Source: Catalinimonas niigatensis (lineage in GTDB: Bacteria > Bacteroidota > Bacteroidia > Cytophagales > Cyclobacteriaceae). Taken from it: a stretch of 64,000 bases of DNA. The DNA is taken from the NCBI RefSeq assembly GCF_030506285.1, contig NZ_CP119422.1, forward strand, positions 3,615,001-3,679,000. The letters run 5' to 3'. Below the pieces are notes generated by a model. The model was given only the letters and a program-made list of their open reading frames with translations. It did not search any database and had not been told where the DNA came from. Numbering within the stretch: the first letter of the stretch is position 1; every line of letters starts with the position of its first letter. Below are positions 25,131-33,050 of the stretch, piece by piece. Made by a program: the position numbers and the translations under genes.

Positions 25131-26362
25131 GATACAGGTTTCATTAAAGGTGAAGGATCTACCAGGTTTTGCGGGGTAATGGCCGGAGCCACTTTTTCAG
25201 CAAAATTGATAATGTCTATGAAAAGACTTCGCAACAGAATGATAGAAGGCTGCACCCGATTGATGACATAGGAGAACAGCTTGACCGGATGGTAGGGCAC
25301 GTCTCCCACGCCATCTTTATCCAGGTCGTAGCCGCTGTATTCACTCCAGTAGTTACTCTCGTAAGTGTTGTAATTATGCTGACTATTGGTAGACAGATCA
25401 AAAGTATTGGACAGGAAATTATTTCTTGTAAAGACATTGCTATCAGAACTGCCTGAGATACGCAGCGCCCATCCGTTTCTCCTGAAGTTATTATGCGTAA
25501 TCTGGCAGCGGTTAGCCCCTTCAGCATAGATGCCACTGGTATTTTCTGTAAACTCATTGTGGGTGATCTGGCTGTCAAAGATTTCTTTGAGCAGCAGCCC
25601 ATAGGAGGCACTGCCCCAGTTCTTTTCAAAGATATTATGCTGCATATTGATCTGCTTGGAGAACATGACCGCCACGCCTGCACCATTATTGCGGAAAATA
25701 TTACCCAGGTAGTTGTCGTGGTTTGAAAACATAAAGTGCAGGCCGTAACGCAGATTTCCTTCGCTTACATTTTCCTCTATACTACTGTAGTTGACAAACT
25801 CCAGATAAATCCCGTCGCGGTGATTTTTAACGATATTGTTTTTGATGGTGATACTATCACAGTACCAGAGGTGGATGGCATTGCCGGAAGAAGCTTCATT
25901 TTCCGCATTGCCAATAATTTCATTGTTATTCACAGTACAATGGACAGATTCTTCCAGCATCACGCCGAAGAAGGTGTTCATCAACTGGTTGCCGCGGATA
26001 GTACTTCCCCTACTACCGCTGAGTTTGATGCCTGCCTGATCTTTGAGGTAGCTGATACCTACATTCTGAATTTTGAAACCGCTTACAGTTACAGAGTCAG
26101 CGGTAATAGTCAGGATTTCATTCTGGTTTTCTCCATCCAGTACCGGAAAATCCTGACCTAGCAGTACCAGGGGTTTGTCAATGATGATATTACCTTCTTT
26201 ATAGATACCTTTTTCTACTACAATCGTATCCCCGGCATTGGCCATTTGAATAGCATTACTTACCGACTTATGCTGTTGATCTGCCCCCACATATATGGTT
26301 TTTGCATAAGCAGATGCAAGGTTTAGCCAGCAAAAGCAGCAGATGTACAGCAGGGTTTTCAT
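25127..26362 (-). CDS. nosD: NosD, periplasmic copper-site maturation protein
   Basis: A 411-residue right-handed beta-helix protein with a Sec signal (LLYICCFCWLNLASAYA) and many repeats of the form NNxIxxNxxGI (GNQLMNTFFGVML, KNNIVKNHRDGIYLEF, HNIFEKNWGSASYGLLL, RNNFLSNTFDL). The C-terminal region has NYWSEYSGYDLDKDGVGDVPY, typical of NosD. It overlaps nosF by 4 bp and nosL by 4 bp, so it is tightly coupled. Confidence 0.94.
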   Translation of the reverse strand: MKTLLYICCFCWLNLASAYAKTIYVGADQQHKSVSNAIQMANAGDTIVVEKGIYKEGNIIIDKPLVLLGQDFPVLDGENQNEILTITADSVTVSGFKIQNVGISYLKDQAGIKLSGSRGSTIRGNQLMNTFFGVMLEESVHCTVNNNEIIGNAENEASSGNAIHLWYCDSITIKNNIVKNHRDGIYLEFVNYSSIEENVSEGNLRYGLHFMFSNHDNYLGNIFRNNGAGVAVMFSKQINMQHNIFEKNWGSASYGLLLKEIFDSQITHNEFTENTSGIYAEGANRCQITHNNFRRNGWALRISGSSDSNVFTRNNFLSNTFDLSTNSQHNYNTYESNYWSEYSGYDLDKDGVGDVPYHPVKLFSYVINRVQPSIILLRSLFIDIINFAEKVAPAITPQNLVDPSPLMKPVS

Positions 26363-27444
26363 AATACCTCCTCTCTAAGTATCAGTAGTGACTGTTCTCT
26401 GGTATTTTTTAAGGGAGCAAGCGTATCAAACTGCTCATAGAGTTCCTCCCAGCTATAAAGTTCTCCGGTTTTTTCTTGCCTGAATTCCAGTGCGCCTTGT
26501 TTAGAATCAAAAGCAGTTAGGTTCATTCCCATAGGACTGGGCATTTGCTCGCTGCGGAGAAAGTAAGCCTGAGCAACAGGTATGAGCTGTCCTCTTTGCT
26601 GATAAGGAGTGACTAGTGTTTGGGCAATTTTTTCTTTCTCAACCTGACCAGATTTCATATAATGGATCATACATTCTACTGCATCAAATTTATAAACCTT
26701 GCCGGTAGTAGTAACGAGCTCACTTCCGTGCTGCTGGTCCACAATGGTCATCTGACAGTAGTGGCAATGATCTTCGCCATAGCTGATTGGCTGTGGTTCT
26801 ACCGAACAGCTGCTAGAAAACAGCAACAGAGCCAACACAGCAAAGACCGGTTTTGAAGTAACTTTACTTTTTTTCAGCTTTCTCCACTTCAACCAGCTGG
26901 CTGCCAGACCCAGCACTATCGCCAATCCCAGGAACAGGCTTCCCCAATAGGGATAAGAGTGAGCGTCAAAGTTCAGCAGCATCTTTTGACCAAACAGGGG
27001 TGGCTGATATACCATGCCGGGTATTTTGATTGGTGCATCGGGTGATAAATTGTGACCGTAGTCGTATTCCCAGAGGTAAAAGTCGTAGATACCAAGGATA
27101 CCCAGCACAATAAGCATAATACTCCAGGCCAGAAAGCCTTGTCGCTTATTCACAAAGAACATTACAACTCCCAATACACACATTCCGATGACGATATAGG
27201 GAAAATACTGTAGCTCAGGAATAGCATCCGGCTCTATGTATTGCATACCGATGTAGTGATTCAGTATATTAATATTCTGCAAGACCCCTTCTTCATTACC
27301 CGAGATCTGGTTGATCCAAATGTACATGGTGATGCCATCGGGATATTGAGGAGCATAGAGTGTGATCTGCCATAAAGGAAAGGCAAATAGTAAGAGCAAG
27401 CTCAAAGCTCCGGTCAAAAACATTATTCTCGGTAAATTTTTCAT
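26359..27444 (-). CDS. nosL: NosL copper lipoprotein domain fused to an N-terminal membrane domain
   Basis: 361 residues. The first ~195 form a membrane domain with about four or five helices (LTGALSLLLLFAFPLW, YIVIGMCVLGVVMFF, MLIVLGILGIYDFYLW, GSLFLGLAIVLGLAASWL). An internal lipobox-like stretch (LALLLFSSSC213) then precedes the NosL domain with the copper motif C227-H-Y-C230-Q-M232. Classic NosL is a stand-alone lipoprotein, so this is a fusion or a gene in which the lipobox became an internal helix. The open frame runs to 27579, but that overlaps nosZ; ATG 27444 lies 71 bp after the nosZ stop. Confidence 0.88.
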   Translation of the reverse strand: MKNLPRIMFLTGALSLLLLFAFPLWQITLYAPQYPDGITMYIWINQISGNEEGVLQNINILNHYIGMQYIEPDAIPELQYFPYIVIGMCVLGVVMFFVNKRQGFLAWSIMLIVLGILGIYDFYLWEYDYGHNLSPDAPIKIPGMVYQPPLFGQKMLLNFDAHSYPYWGSLFLGLAIVLGLAASWLKWRKLKKSKVTSKPVFAVLALLLFSSSCSVEPQPISYGEDHCHYCQMTIVDQQHGSELVTTTGKVYKFDAVECMIHYMKSGQVEKEKIAQTLVTPYQQRGQLIPVAQAYFLRSEQMPSPMGMNLTAFDSKQGALEFRQEKTGELYSWEELYEQFDTLAPLKNTREQSLLILREEVL

Positions 27445-27514
27445 GGCTTTACTGCTTAAGTGTTGGTAAAGCAGGCTATCCGCCCGAAAATTCCGGACAG
27501 ATAGCCAATGCTCA

Positions 27515-29485
27515 CTATTTTCTATTTCCAGTTTTCCAGTCAAGGGCGACTGTGCTTCCCTGGGGAGAAACTCTGGCATATCCCTGCATTTCCTGGTGCA
27601 ATGCCGAACAGAAGTCAGTACAGTAGAAGGGATATACTCCTGGCTTCTGTGGCTCCCAAAGCAGGGTTTCGGTCTGCCCAGGCATCACCAGCAGCTCGGC
27701 ATTGTTAGCTCCCATCACGCTGAGTCCGTGAGGTACATCCCAATCCTGTTCCAGGTTAGTCAGGTGGAAATAAACTTTATCGCCTACTTCTAAACCTTCA
27801 ATATTGTCGGGGGCAAAGTGGCTGCGGATGGAAGTCATATACACATGCACTTCATTACCATCTCTCTCCACTCTGGCTTCACTTTCTTTTTTGGCAGCAT
27901 ACGGGTGTTGATTCTCTGATAACTTAAAGGTCTTGACAGATCTGGGTGTAATAAGCTCGGCAGGAATGGCCTGTGCATAGTGCGGCTCTCCAATGGTAGG
28001 GAAGTCCAGCAGTAGTTCCATCTTATCACCGGAGATATCATACAACTGGGCAGAATGTGCCAGTTCCGGACCGGTAGGCAGATAACGGTCTTTGGTGATC
28101 TTGTTCAGAGCGACCAAATATTTGCCAAAGGGTTTTTGTGAGTCGCCACCGGGAATCATCAGGTGACCTATAGAGTAGTAGGTAGGCACACGGTCTACCA
28201 CTTCCTTGGAATCTACTTTCCACTTCACCACTTCGGATGAGATGAAGAAAGAGGTATAAGCGTTTCCTTTGCCATCAAATTCGGTGTGCAAAGGACCTAA
28301 GCCAGCTTGCTTTACGATTCCATCCAGCACGGATTCGTATTTGAGCACGGGGATGCCATCTATGGTAGTTTCAAAATCTTTGTTTTCAATGGCCTGCACC
28401 ATTTTGCTAAAGGAGTGTACCGACATATCCGCTGAAAGTTTTCCGTTACCCACAATGTATTCTCCTGTAGGATCTACATCCACACCGTGAGGAGACTTAG
28501 GAGTAGGCAGGAAGTATACCAGTCCGGGACATTCCTCTGGGATCAGGACTTTTACAGACTTTTTCTGAGTGGCTGTGGCAGAATGAGTCTCATCGCTATA
28601 CTCATTGTTGTAGTAAGAAGCAGGCATCTCTTTGGCTTTGCCCTGTGCCAGGTATTCCTCAGCCTTTTTCCAGTTGACTGCTGCGATAAAATCTTTGTCG
28701 TTTTGCGAAGCGCCAATTTCTTTCAGGGTATTGGATTGCTCAGTGTTGTAAGTAGTGAAGAATACCCATCCATGTGACTGGCCTTTGCCGGCATGCGCCA
28801 GGTCATAATCGTAGCCAGGTACCAATACCTGAAAAGCCACATCCATATCACCACTTTCCTGATCTACGCTGATAAAGCTCAACGAACCTTTGTATTTCTC
28901 TTTGTACTGATCCAGTGCTATATCTTCATTGGGAATAGGCACACTGAAACGAGTACCGGCTACCACATATTCAGAATTAGCAGTGATAAAGGGTGAAGAG
29001 TGATTACCTCCGCTGTTTGGAATCTCAATGATCTCTGCAGTTTCAAATGTACTTAGATCTACCCTGGCAATACGGGGGGTATTGTTACCATTAATAAAAA
29101 TCCAGCGACCATCAGGCACTCCATCGGTCTGAGAGAGTTCAGGGTGGTGAGCATCATCCCAGGGCACAAAACCATAGGAGGTTTGCAGCATAGGCTTGGT
29201 TTCCTCATTGTAGCCATAGCCTTTTTCAGGATCTTGTGAGAAAACAGGTATTACTCTGAACAACCTGCCGGAAGGTAAGCCATACACACTGATCTGTCCG
29301 CTAAACCCGCCTGACATAAAAGCATAAAACTCATCGTGGTTACCGGGAGCCACATACACTTTGGAGGCAGCATTGGTGACACTCATTACACCTCCTGAAT
29401 CATTATTTGGCCCCTGAGGAGTACAGGCAAAGATAAAAGCCGCACTCAGGGCTGTTGTCGCACATTTTTTTATAAAAGATATCAT
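27515..29485 (-). CDS. nosZ: Nitrous oxide reductase NosZ, clade II (Sec/lipoprotein type)
   Basis: About 656 residues. Reduces N2O to N2 in the periplasm. The N-terminus (ISFIKKCATTALSAAFIFAC) is a Sec lipoprotein signal with Cys21, not a Tat signal, which marks clade II. The CuZ site begins with D111-A-H-H (DDAHHPELSQTDG). The C-terminal cupredoxin has the CuA motif CTDFCSALHQEM after HGLSVMGANN. ATG 29512, one base after the cytochrome stop, is also in frame, but ATG 29485 gives a better signal peptide. Second gene of the nos operon. Confidence 0.96.
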   Translation of the reverse strand: MISFIKKCATTALSAAFIFACTPQGPNNDSGGVMSVTNAASKVYVAPGNHDEFYAFMSGGFSGQISVYGLPSGRLFRVIPVFSQDPEKGYGYNEETKPMLQTSYGFVPWDDAHHPELSQTDGVPDGRWIFINGNNTPRIARVDLSTFETAEIIEIPNSGGNHSSPFITANSEYVVAGTRFSVPIPNEDIALDQYKEKYKGSLSFISVDQESGDMDVAFQVLVPGYDYDLAHAGKGQSHGWVFFTTYNTEQSNTLKEIGASQNDKDFIAAVNWKKAEEYLAQGKAKEMPASYYNNEYSDETHSATATQKKSVKVLIPEECPGLVYFLPTPKSPHGVDVDPTGEYIVGNGKLSADMSVHSFSKMVQAIENKDFETTIDGIPVLKYESVLDGIVKQAGLGPLHTEFDGKGNAYTSFFISSEVVKWKVDSKEVVDRVPTYYSIGHLMIPGGDSQKPFGKYLVALNKITKDRYLPTGPELAHSAQLYDISGDKMELLLDFPTIGEPHYAQAIPAELITPRSVKTFKLSENQHPYAAKKESEARVERDGNEVHVYMTSIRSHFAPDNIEGLEVGDKVYFHLTNLEQDWDVPHGLSVMGANNAELLVMPGQTETLLWEPQKPGVYPFYCTDFCSALHQEMQGYARVSPQGSTVALDWKTGNRK

Positions 29486-29513
29486 GACGTTTACAGATTT
29501 GATGGTTATCATT

Positions 29514-30041
29514 TTATTTTACTTCATCTACCGAGCGGAAGTATTCCAGTATCTTTCTGGTGTCTTCGCGGCTGATATTCTGGTTAGCCATGGGAGATAA
29601 ATATTCTGCCAGCAGGGCTTTGGCGACAGGGTCTTGCTGCACCATCTCATTGGGGTTCATGATCATATTCATGATCCATTCAGGAGAACGGCGGACTGTC
29701 AGTTCTTTCAGGGCGGGGCCAATATAGCGTTCTTCTATTTTGTGGCAGGCGGTACAGTTCTCTTCAAAAATAGCCTTACCTTCCGCCACCATAGCTTCGT
29801 CTATTGGTCCCAGGTCTACATGATCTACCGGACCAACTCCCTTATTATTCATGGGGTCAGTCAAATCCTCAGTCAGTGCTTCCATATTTTCCTGTGTCTG
29901 CTCAGTAGTACCGGATTCAGTGGATGCGTTTTCATTTCCGGCATCGCTGCCACAGCCAAAAAGTAGGCTGCTGAATATCAGTGTCAGTACCAGATTTCTA
30001 GTGAATTTTAGTACTTTAGGTATATTGTTGAGGGTTTTCAT
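29514..30041 (-). CDS. Monoheme cytochrome c lipoprotein heading the nos operon
   Basis: A 175-residue lipoprotein (LTLIFSSLLFGC lipobox), an acidic linker, and one cytochrome c domain with CTACHK and a distal Met in LSPMANQN. It is nearly superimposable on the orphan cytochrome at 6317-6847. Its place directly before nosZ, and the absence of a NosR, fit clade II operons where a small cytochrome c donates electrons to NosZ. Expression is under the Crp/Fnr promoter upstream. Confidence 0.92.
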   Translation of the reverse strand: MKTLNNIPKVLKFTRNLVLTLIFSSLLFGCGSDAGNENASTESGTTEQTQENMEALTEDLTDPMNNKGVGPVDHVDLGPIDEAMVAEGKAIFEENCTACHKIEERYIGPALKELTVRRSPEWIMNMIMNPNEMVQQDPVAKALLAEYLSPMANQNISREDTRKILEYFRSVDEVK

Positions 30042-30063
30042 AACGAATCTTATTTTGTTGTTT

Positions 30064-30109
30064 CAAAAGTAGGAGAGCCTGGACTGTAGTGTTTATGATT
30101 TGAATCATA
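30064..30109 (-). promoter_or_regulatory. Crp/Fnr-site promoter of the nos operon
   Basis: A perfect palindrome TATGATTTGAATCATA (30094-30109) with a minus-strand -7 element TACTTTTG (complement of 30064-30071) 34 bp away centre to centre. This places the site close to -41.5 of the predicted start of transcription. The divergent regulator gene starts 86 bp on the other side and may be controlled from the same site. Confidence 0.72.
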
Positions 30110-30194
30110 TAGCCCTGTTTACTTTTCTTTTTTTTAGTTTTATTGATCAACCTTTAGCTATTTTAGACTTAATATTTTTTAAAGAAAGTGAAGC

Positions 30195-30806
30195 ATGGGT
30201 ATGATAGATACTGAAATACTGAAGAAATATGGTGCCCGTGAAACCAGTGTACACAAAGACGAAATGCTATTTATGGAAGGAGACAGAGCGCTGTATTACT
30301 GGCAGATTATACAAGGCAGTGTCAAGATGGTCAACTTCAGTCCTGATGGACAGGAGTTTACACAGGGCATCTTTCACGAGGGTGAAAGCTTTGGAGAACC
30401 TCCTCTCTTTTCTGACTTTGATTATCCCAGCAATGCTGTGGCTGTGGAAGATTCGGTGCTGCTGAAACTTTCCAAAGAAAACCTCATTCAACTGCTAAAA
30501 GAGAATTTTGAAATCCACTGGATGATTACCAGTACGCTCAGCAAACGCCTGCAATACAAAGCCATGATCATGCGGGAAATGTCCAGCCACCCTCCTGAGC
30601 ACCGCATCCTGACGCTGATTGATTACCTGAAACATGAAGAATCACAGGAACATGAAGGTGAGCAGTATTACGAAGTACCGCTCACCCGGCAGCAGATCGC
30701 TGACATGACCGGGCTGAGAGTGGAGACTGTTATCCGAAGCATCAAAGCACTGGAGGAAAAAGGTAAAGTGAAAATTATTCGGAGGAAGGTTTATAGAAAA
30801 AGATAA
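30195..30806 (+). CDS. Crp/Fnr-family transcriptional regulator of nitrogen-oxide genes
   Basis: A 203-residue regulator with an N-terminal cNMP-type beta barrel (LFMEGDRALYYWQIIQGSVKM, HEGESFGEP) and a C-terminal HTH (LTRQQIADMTGLRVETVIRSIKALEEKG). The recognition helix VETVIRSIK is close to the FNR ETxSR pattern, which suits a TGAT..ATCA half-site. No Fe-S Cys cluster at the N-terminus, so it is not FNR itself and is more like the DNR/HcpR-type NO regulators. It is divergent from nos, next to a perfect palindrome. I propose it binds the five sites in this window. Confidence 0.88.
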   Translation: MGMIDTEILKKYGARETSVHKDEMLFMEGDRALYYWQIIQGSVKMVNFSPDGQEFTQGIFHEGESFGEPPLFSDFDYPSNAVAVEDSVLLKLSKENLIQLLKENFEIHWMITSTLSKRLQYKAMIMREMSSHPPEHRILTLIDYLKHEESQEHEGEQYYEVPLTRQQIADMTGLRVETVIRSIKALEEKGKVKIIRRKVYRKR

Positions 30807-30954
30807 GTCGTATTTTATACTTCTAACCTTCTTAATAAAGATAAATTACTTATTAAAGAGAGAGGAAGGGTTAAAGTAATTATTATACTTTTTAAGTTAT
30901 TACATTGTCAGCAAAAGTGATGGGTAAATGCTAAAAAGGTTCGAGAGCTCCTTA

Positions 30955-31195
30955 CTCCTAAAGAATTTAGACTAATGATTTACTTATACTGCAAGCTATA
31001 CAAATTAACTATCAGAGCAGGATATCAAAAGCTACCAAAACAATATAAAATAATCGGTTACCTATTCGGTGACCATATCAATTTTTGGATAACCAGTTTC
31101 TTACATACAATATTCAGGAGCCTCCGGCTCCACTAAAAGTGGAGTATAATTCACATCAAAGCCCTTTAAATCTTATGATTTTGAGGGCTTTTTTC
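30955..31195 (+). repeat. Degenerate repeat element type 2, copy A, with nested hairpins
   Basis: Similar to 47055-47295: shared stretches include 'ctgcaagc.atacaaat.aac', 'aaaataatcggt' and 'atattcag.a.cctc.ggctc'. In this copy GGAGCC (31117-31122) can pair with GGCTCC (31126-31131), or CTCCACT (31128-31134) with AGTGGAG (31138-31144); the two hairpins exclude each other. A strong terminator follows. Nothing translatable spans it. The 'ccggctccac' end resembles the 3' end of a tmRNA or tRNA, so a relic integration site is possible but unproven. Confidence 0.45.
31158..31191 (+). terminator. Rho-independent-type terminator in the gene-free region
   Basis: AAAGCCCT (31158-31165) pairs with AGGGCTTT (31184-31191), with an inner AAATC/GATTT stem and a TTAT loop, followed by TTTTTCTTTTT. 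It would end a transcript coming from the left, although no gene stands immediately upstream; the Crp/Fnr gene ends 350 bp earlier. Confidence 0.75.
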
Positions 31196-31339
31196 TTTTT
31201 CAGGATACCAAACAAACACAAATCTTTCGGTGACCCATTTTACATTAATCCTACCAAATATGCCTCAATGATACTTTTTGGCAGATGTCAAAACGGAGAA
31301 AATTGACACACTCTGATCAACTCATCAGAATGTTATTAG

Positions 31340-31580
31340 TCTATAGATAAGCTTATTTCCTTCTATACCGTTGAAGGTAAAGCACGATATTTTTTAGTCT
31401 CCCTTTTTGACTCAGAACACAAAATACTCTTTGGCATAAATCGGAAAAGTGCAACACTTTTGAAAATTGAGTGGTAAATCAACGGAATGATAAATTCGTG
31501 GAAATCAAGTTAGATAAAACCTTTGAAGAGCAGGCTCACATCTTTATAATTAGGTTTGGGTAACCCGCTGATATTCATAT
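31340..31580 (+). repeat. Degenerate repeat element type 1, copy B (coding relic)
   Basis: The second copy of the element seen at 1-262. Here the upstream part of the coding frame is legible (SFYTVEGKARYFLVSLFDSE) and the downstream part is frameshifted, although 'aaacctttgaagagcaggctca' matches copy A closely in pieces. Both copies lie in gene-poor stretches beside other relics. I see no terminal repeats or transposase, so the mode of duplication is unknown. Confidence 0.5.
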
Positions 31581-31763
31581 GATCATTAACATAAATCGAG
31601 ATTATGGGGCTTTAAATAATCATATTTTTATATTATTTCTCATGACGAAAAGCCGTAGCCACCATGCTTTTGGGGACACGTATCAGCAGTCCATAGCTAG
31701 CCATTAATTTCCAGGTAGTTTAGTCAAGGGAATATGTTTCGTTTGCCGCTAATGATTTTCTCA
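31581..31763. other. Intergenic stretch after the repeats, no gene seen
   Basis: AT-rich sequence between the type 1 repeat relic and the 3' end of the dipeptidase gene. No open frame, hairpin or repeat that I can support. Confidence 0.4.
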
Positions 31764-33005
31764 TCAACCCTCGGTCACCTGTCGGATCACACGGAGCCAG
31801 TTTAATCCAAGGATTTTTTTGATTCGCTCATCGCTGTAACCCAGCTTTTGCATTGCGATGGTGATCTGCGGAAAGTCACTGATGTCTTTAATTTCGCGTG
31901 GCAGTTCAGGGCCTCCATCCAAATCTGAACCTATTGCCATGTGGTCCTCACCTACTAAATTTACACCATAGTCAATCACTTTGGCCAACTGATCTACATG
32001 CATCCAATATGCATCAGGAATGCTTCCTTTGAAATTGAGCGGAACCTCTTTGGCAAATTCCTTGTCCACCGCTTCAAGGGTCTTGGCAGATAGCTGTACT
32101 GAGGCCGGAGTAGTCTCATTCGGTGTTTTCTGCTGCCAGGACCAGTATTTTGGATTGTTAAATAGGCTGCCGAAGTGAATGCCAATAACACCGCCTTTTG
32201 ATGCCACTGCTTTGGCTGCTTCGTCGGTAATACAACGCGGATGCGGTACGATGCCATAAAATCCGCCATGACTGTAGATGACAGGATGTTCACTGGCCTC
32301 GGCGGTTTGAAGAATAGCCTCATTGGAAGCATGAGCAACATTGATGACCATACCCAAGCTATTCATTTCGGCGATGATCTTTTTCCCAAGATCGTTAATT
32401 CCCCCCCAGCGTTTAATATCATTGCAGGAGTCGATAAACGCATTGGTCGTATTGTGGGCGGTTAGTTGCATAGACCGGAGCCCTAAGCGGTACATCGCCC
32501 GGAGCAGATTGATATCGCCATCTAGGTCATAACCGCCTTCCAGATCCAGGAAAGCTGCCATTTTGCCTTTCCTATTGATACGCTCTATATCAGAAGCATT
32601 GAGTGCCAGCTCGATCATATCCTTATTCTTTTCGATCTGGTCCAGCGCCAGGTTTACCACACGAAAAGTGTTTTTTGTCTCCATCCTTCCCGGATAATAG
32701 TGTTCAGGCGTGTATACCGAGAAGAACATGGCGTCCAGGCCACCTTCTCTGGCCCTTGGCAGGTCGACGGTCCCATCCGTATAACGCTGGCCGATATCTG
32801 TTCCCAGCATCAGCTCTCGGGACATGACATGGGTATGTCCGTCCATCACAAATGCCTTGCGATGCAGCTCAGGCATCGGCTTTTGCTGAAGATGCGAAGA
32901 TATATTGTTTCCAGCCACAGGAGCGGATACCAGGGATTGTATTGGAAAAACACTTCCCGCCAAAGGAAGCATGCTTAATTTCTTGATGAGGTCTCGTCTT
33001 TTCAT
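31764..33005 (-). CDS. Membrane dipeptidase, peptidase M19 family, exported
   Basis: A 413-residue zinc dipeptidase. The N-terminus MKRRDLIKKLSMLPLAGSVF is a Tat-type signal. Metal and catalytic motifs: DGHTHV near residue 55 (usually DGHxD), AAFLDLEGGY (Glu ligand), VINVAHAS (His), VIYSHGG (His) and IGSDLDGG (Asp). M19 enzymes cleave dipeptides, often with D-residues. The frame opens at TTG 33023; ATG 33005 is preferred. It lies 45 bp after a Tat-signal protein of unknown function, at the end of the minus-strand Sus-type locus, so the substrate may be a peptide or amino-sugar derivative. Confidence 0.88.
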   Translation of the reverse strand: MKRRDLIKKLSMLPLAGSVFPIQSLVSAPVAGNNISSHLQQKPMPELHRKAFVMDGHTHVMSRELMLGTDIGQRYTDGTVDLPRAREGGLDAMFFSVYTPEHYYPGRMETKNTFRVVNLALDQIEKNKDMIELALNASDIERINRKGKMAAFLDLEGGYDLDGDINLLRAMYRLGLRSMQLTAHNTTNAFIDSCNDIKRWGGINDLGKKIIAEMNSLGMVINVAHASNEAILQTAEASEHPVIYSHGGFYGIVPHPRCITDEAAKAVASKGGVIGIHFGSLFNNPKYWSWQQKTPNETTPASVQLSAKTLEAVDKEFAKEVPLNFKGSIPDAYWMHVDQLAKVIDYGVNLVGEDHMAIGSDLDGGPELPREIKDISDFPQITIAMQKLGYSDERIKKILGLNWLRVIRQVTEG

Positions 33006-33050
33006 GCTTTTATTTGTATTCAATTCATAGGATCGTCGTGGAGCTTTGCG

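Noticed and set aside
30807-30905. AT-rich inverted sequence after the Crp/Fnr gene (AACCTTC.../GAAGGGTT)
   Set aside because: Arms are imperfect and long apart; could be a weak terminator but not strong enough to list.
31085-31306. 73-codon plus-strand frame in the gene-free region
   Set aside because: It runs through the hairpins and terminator of the repeat element and resembles no protein family.
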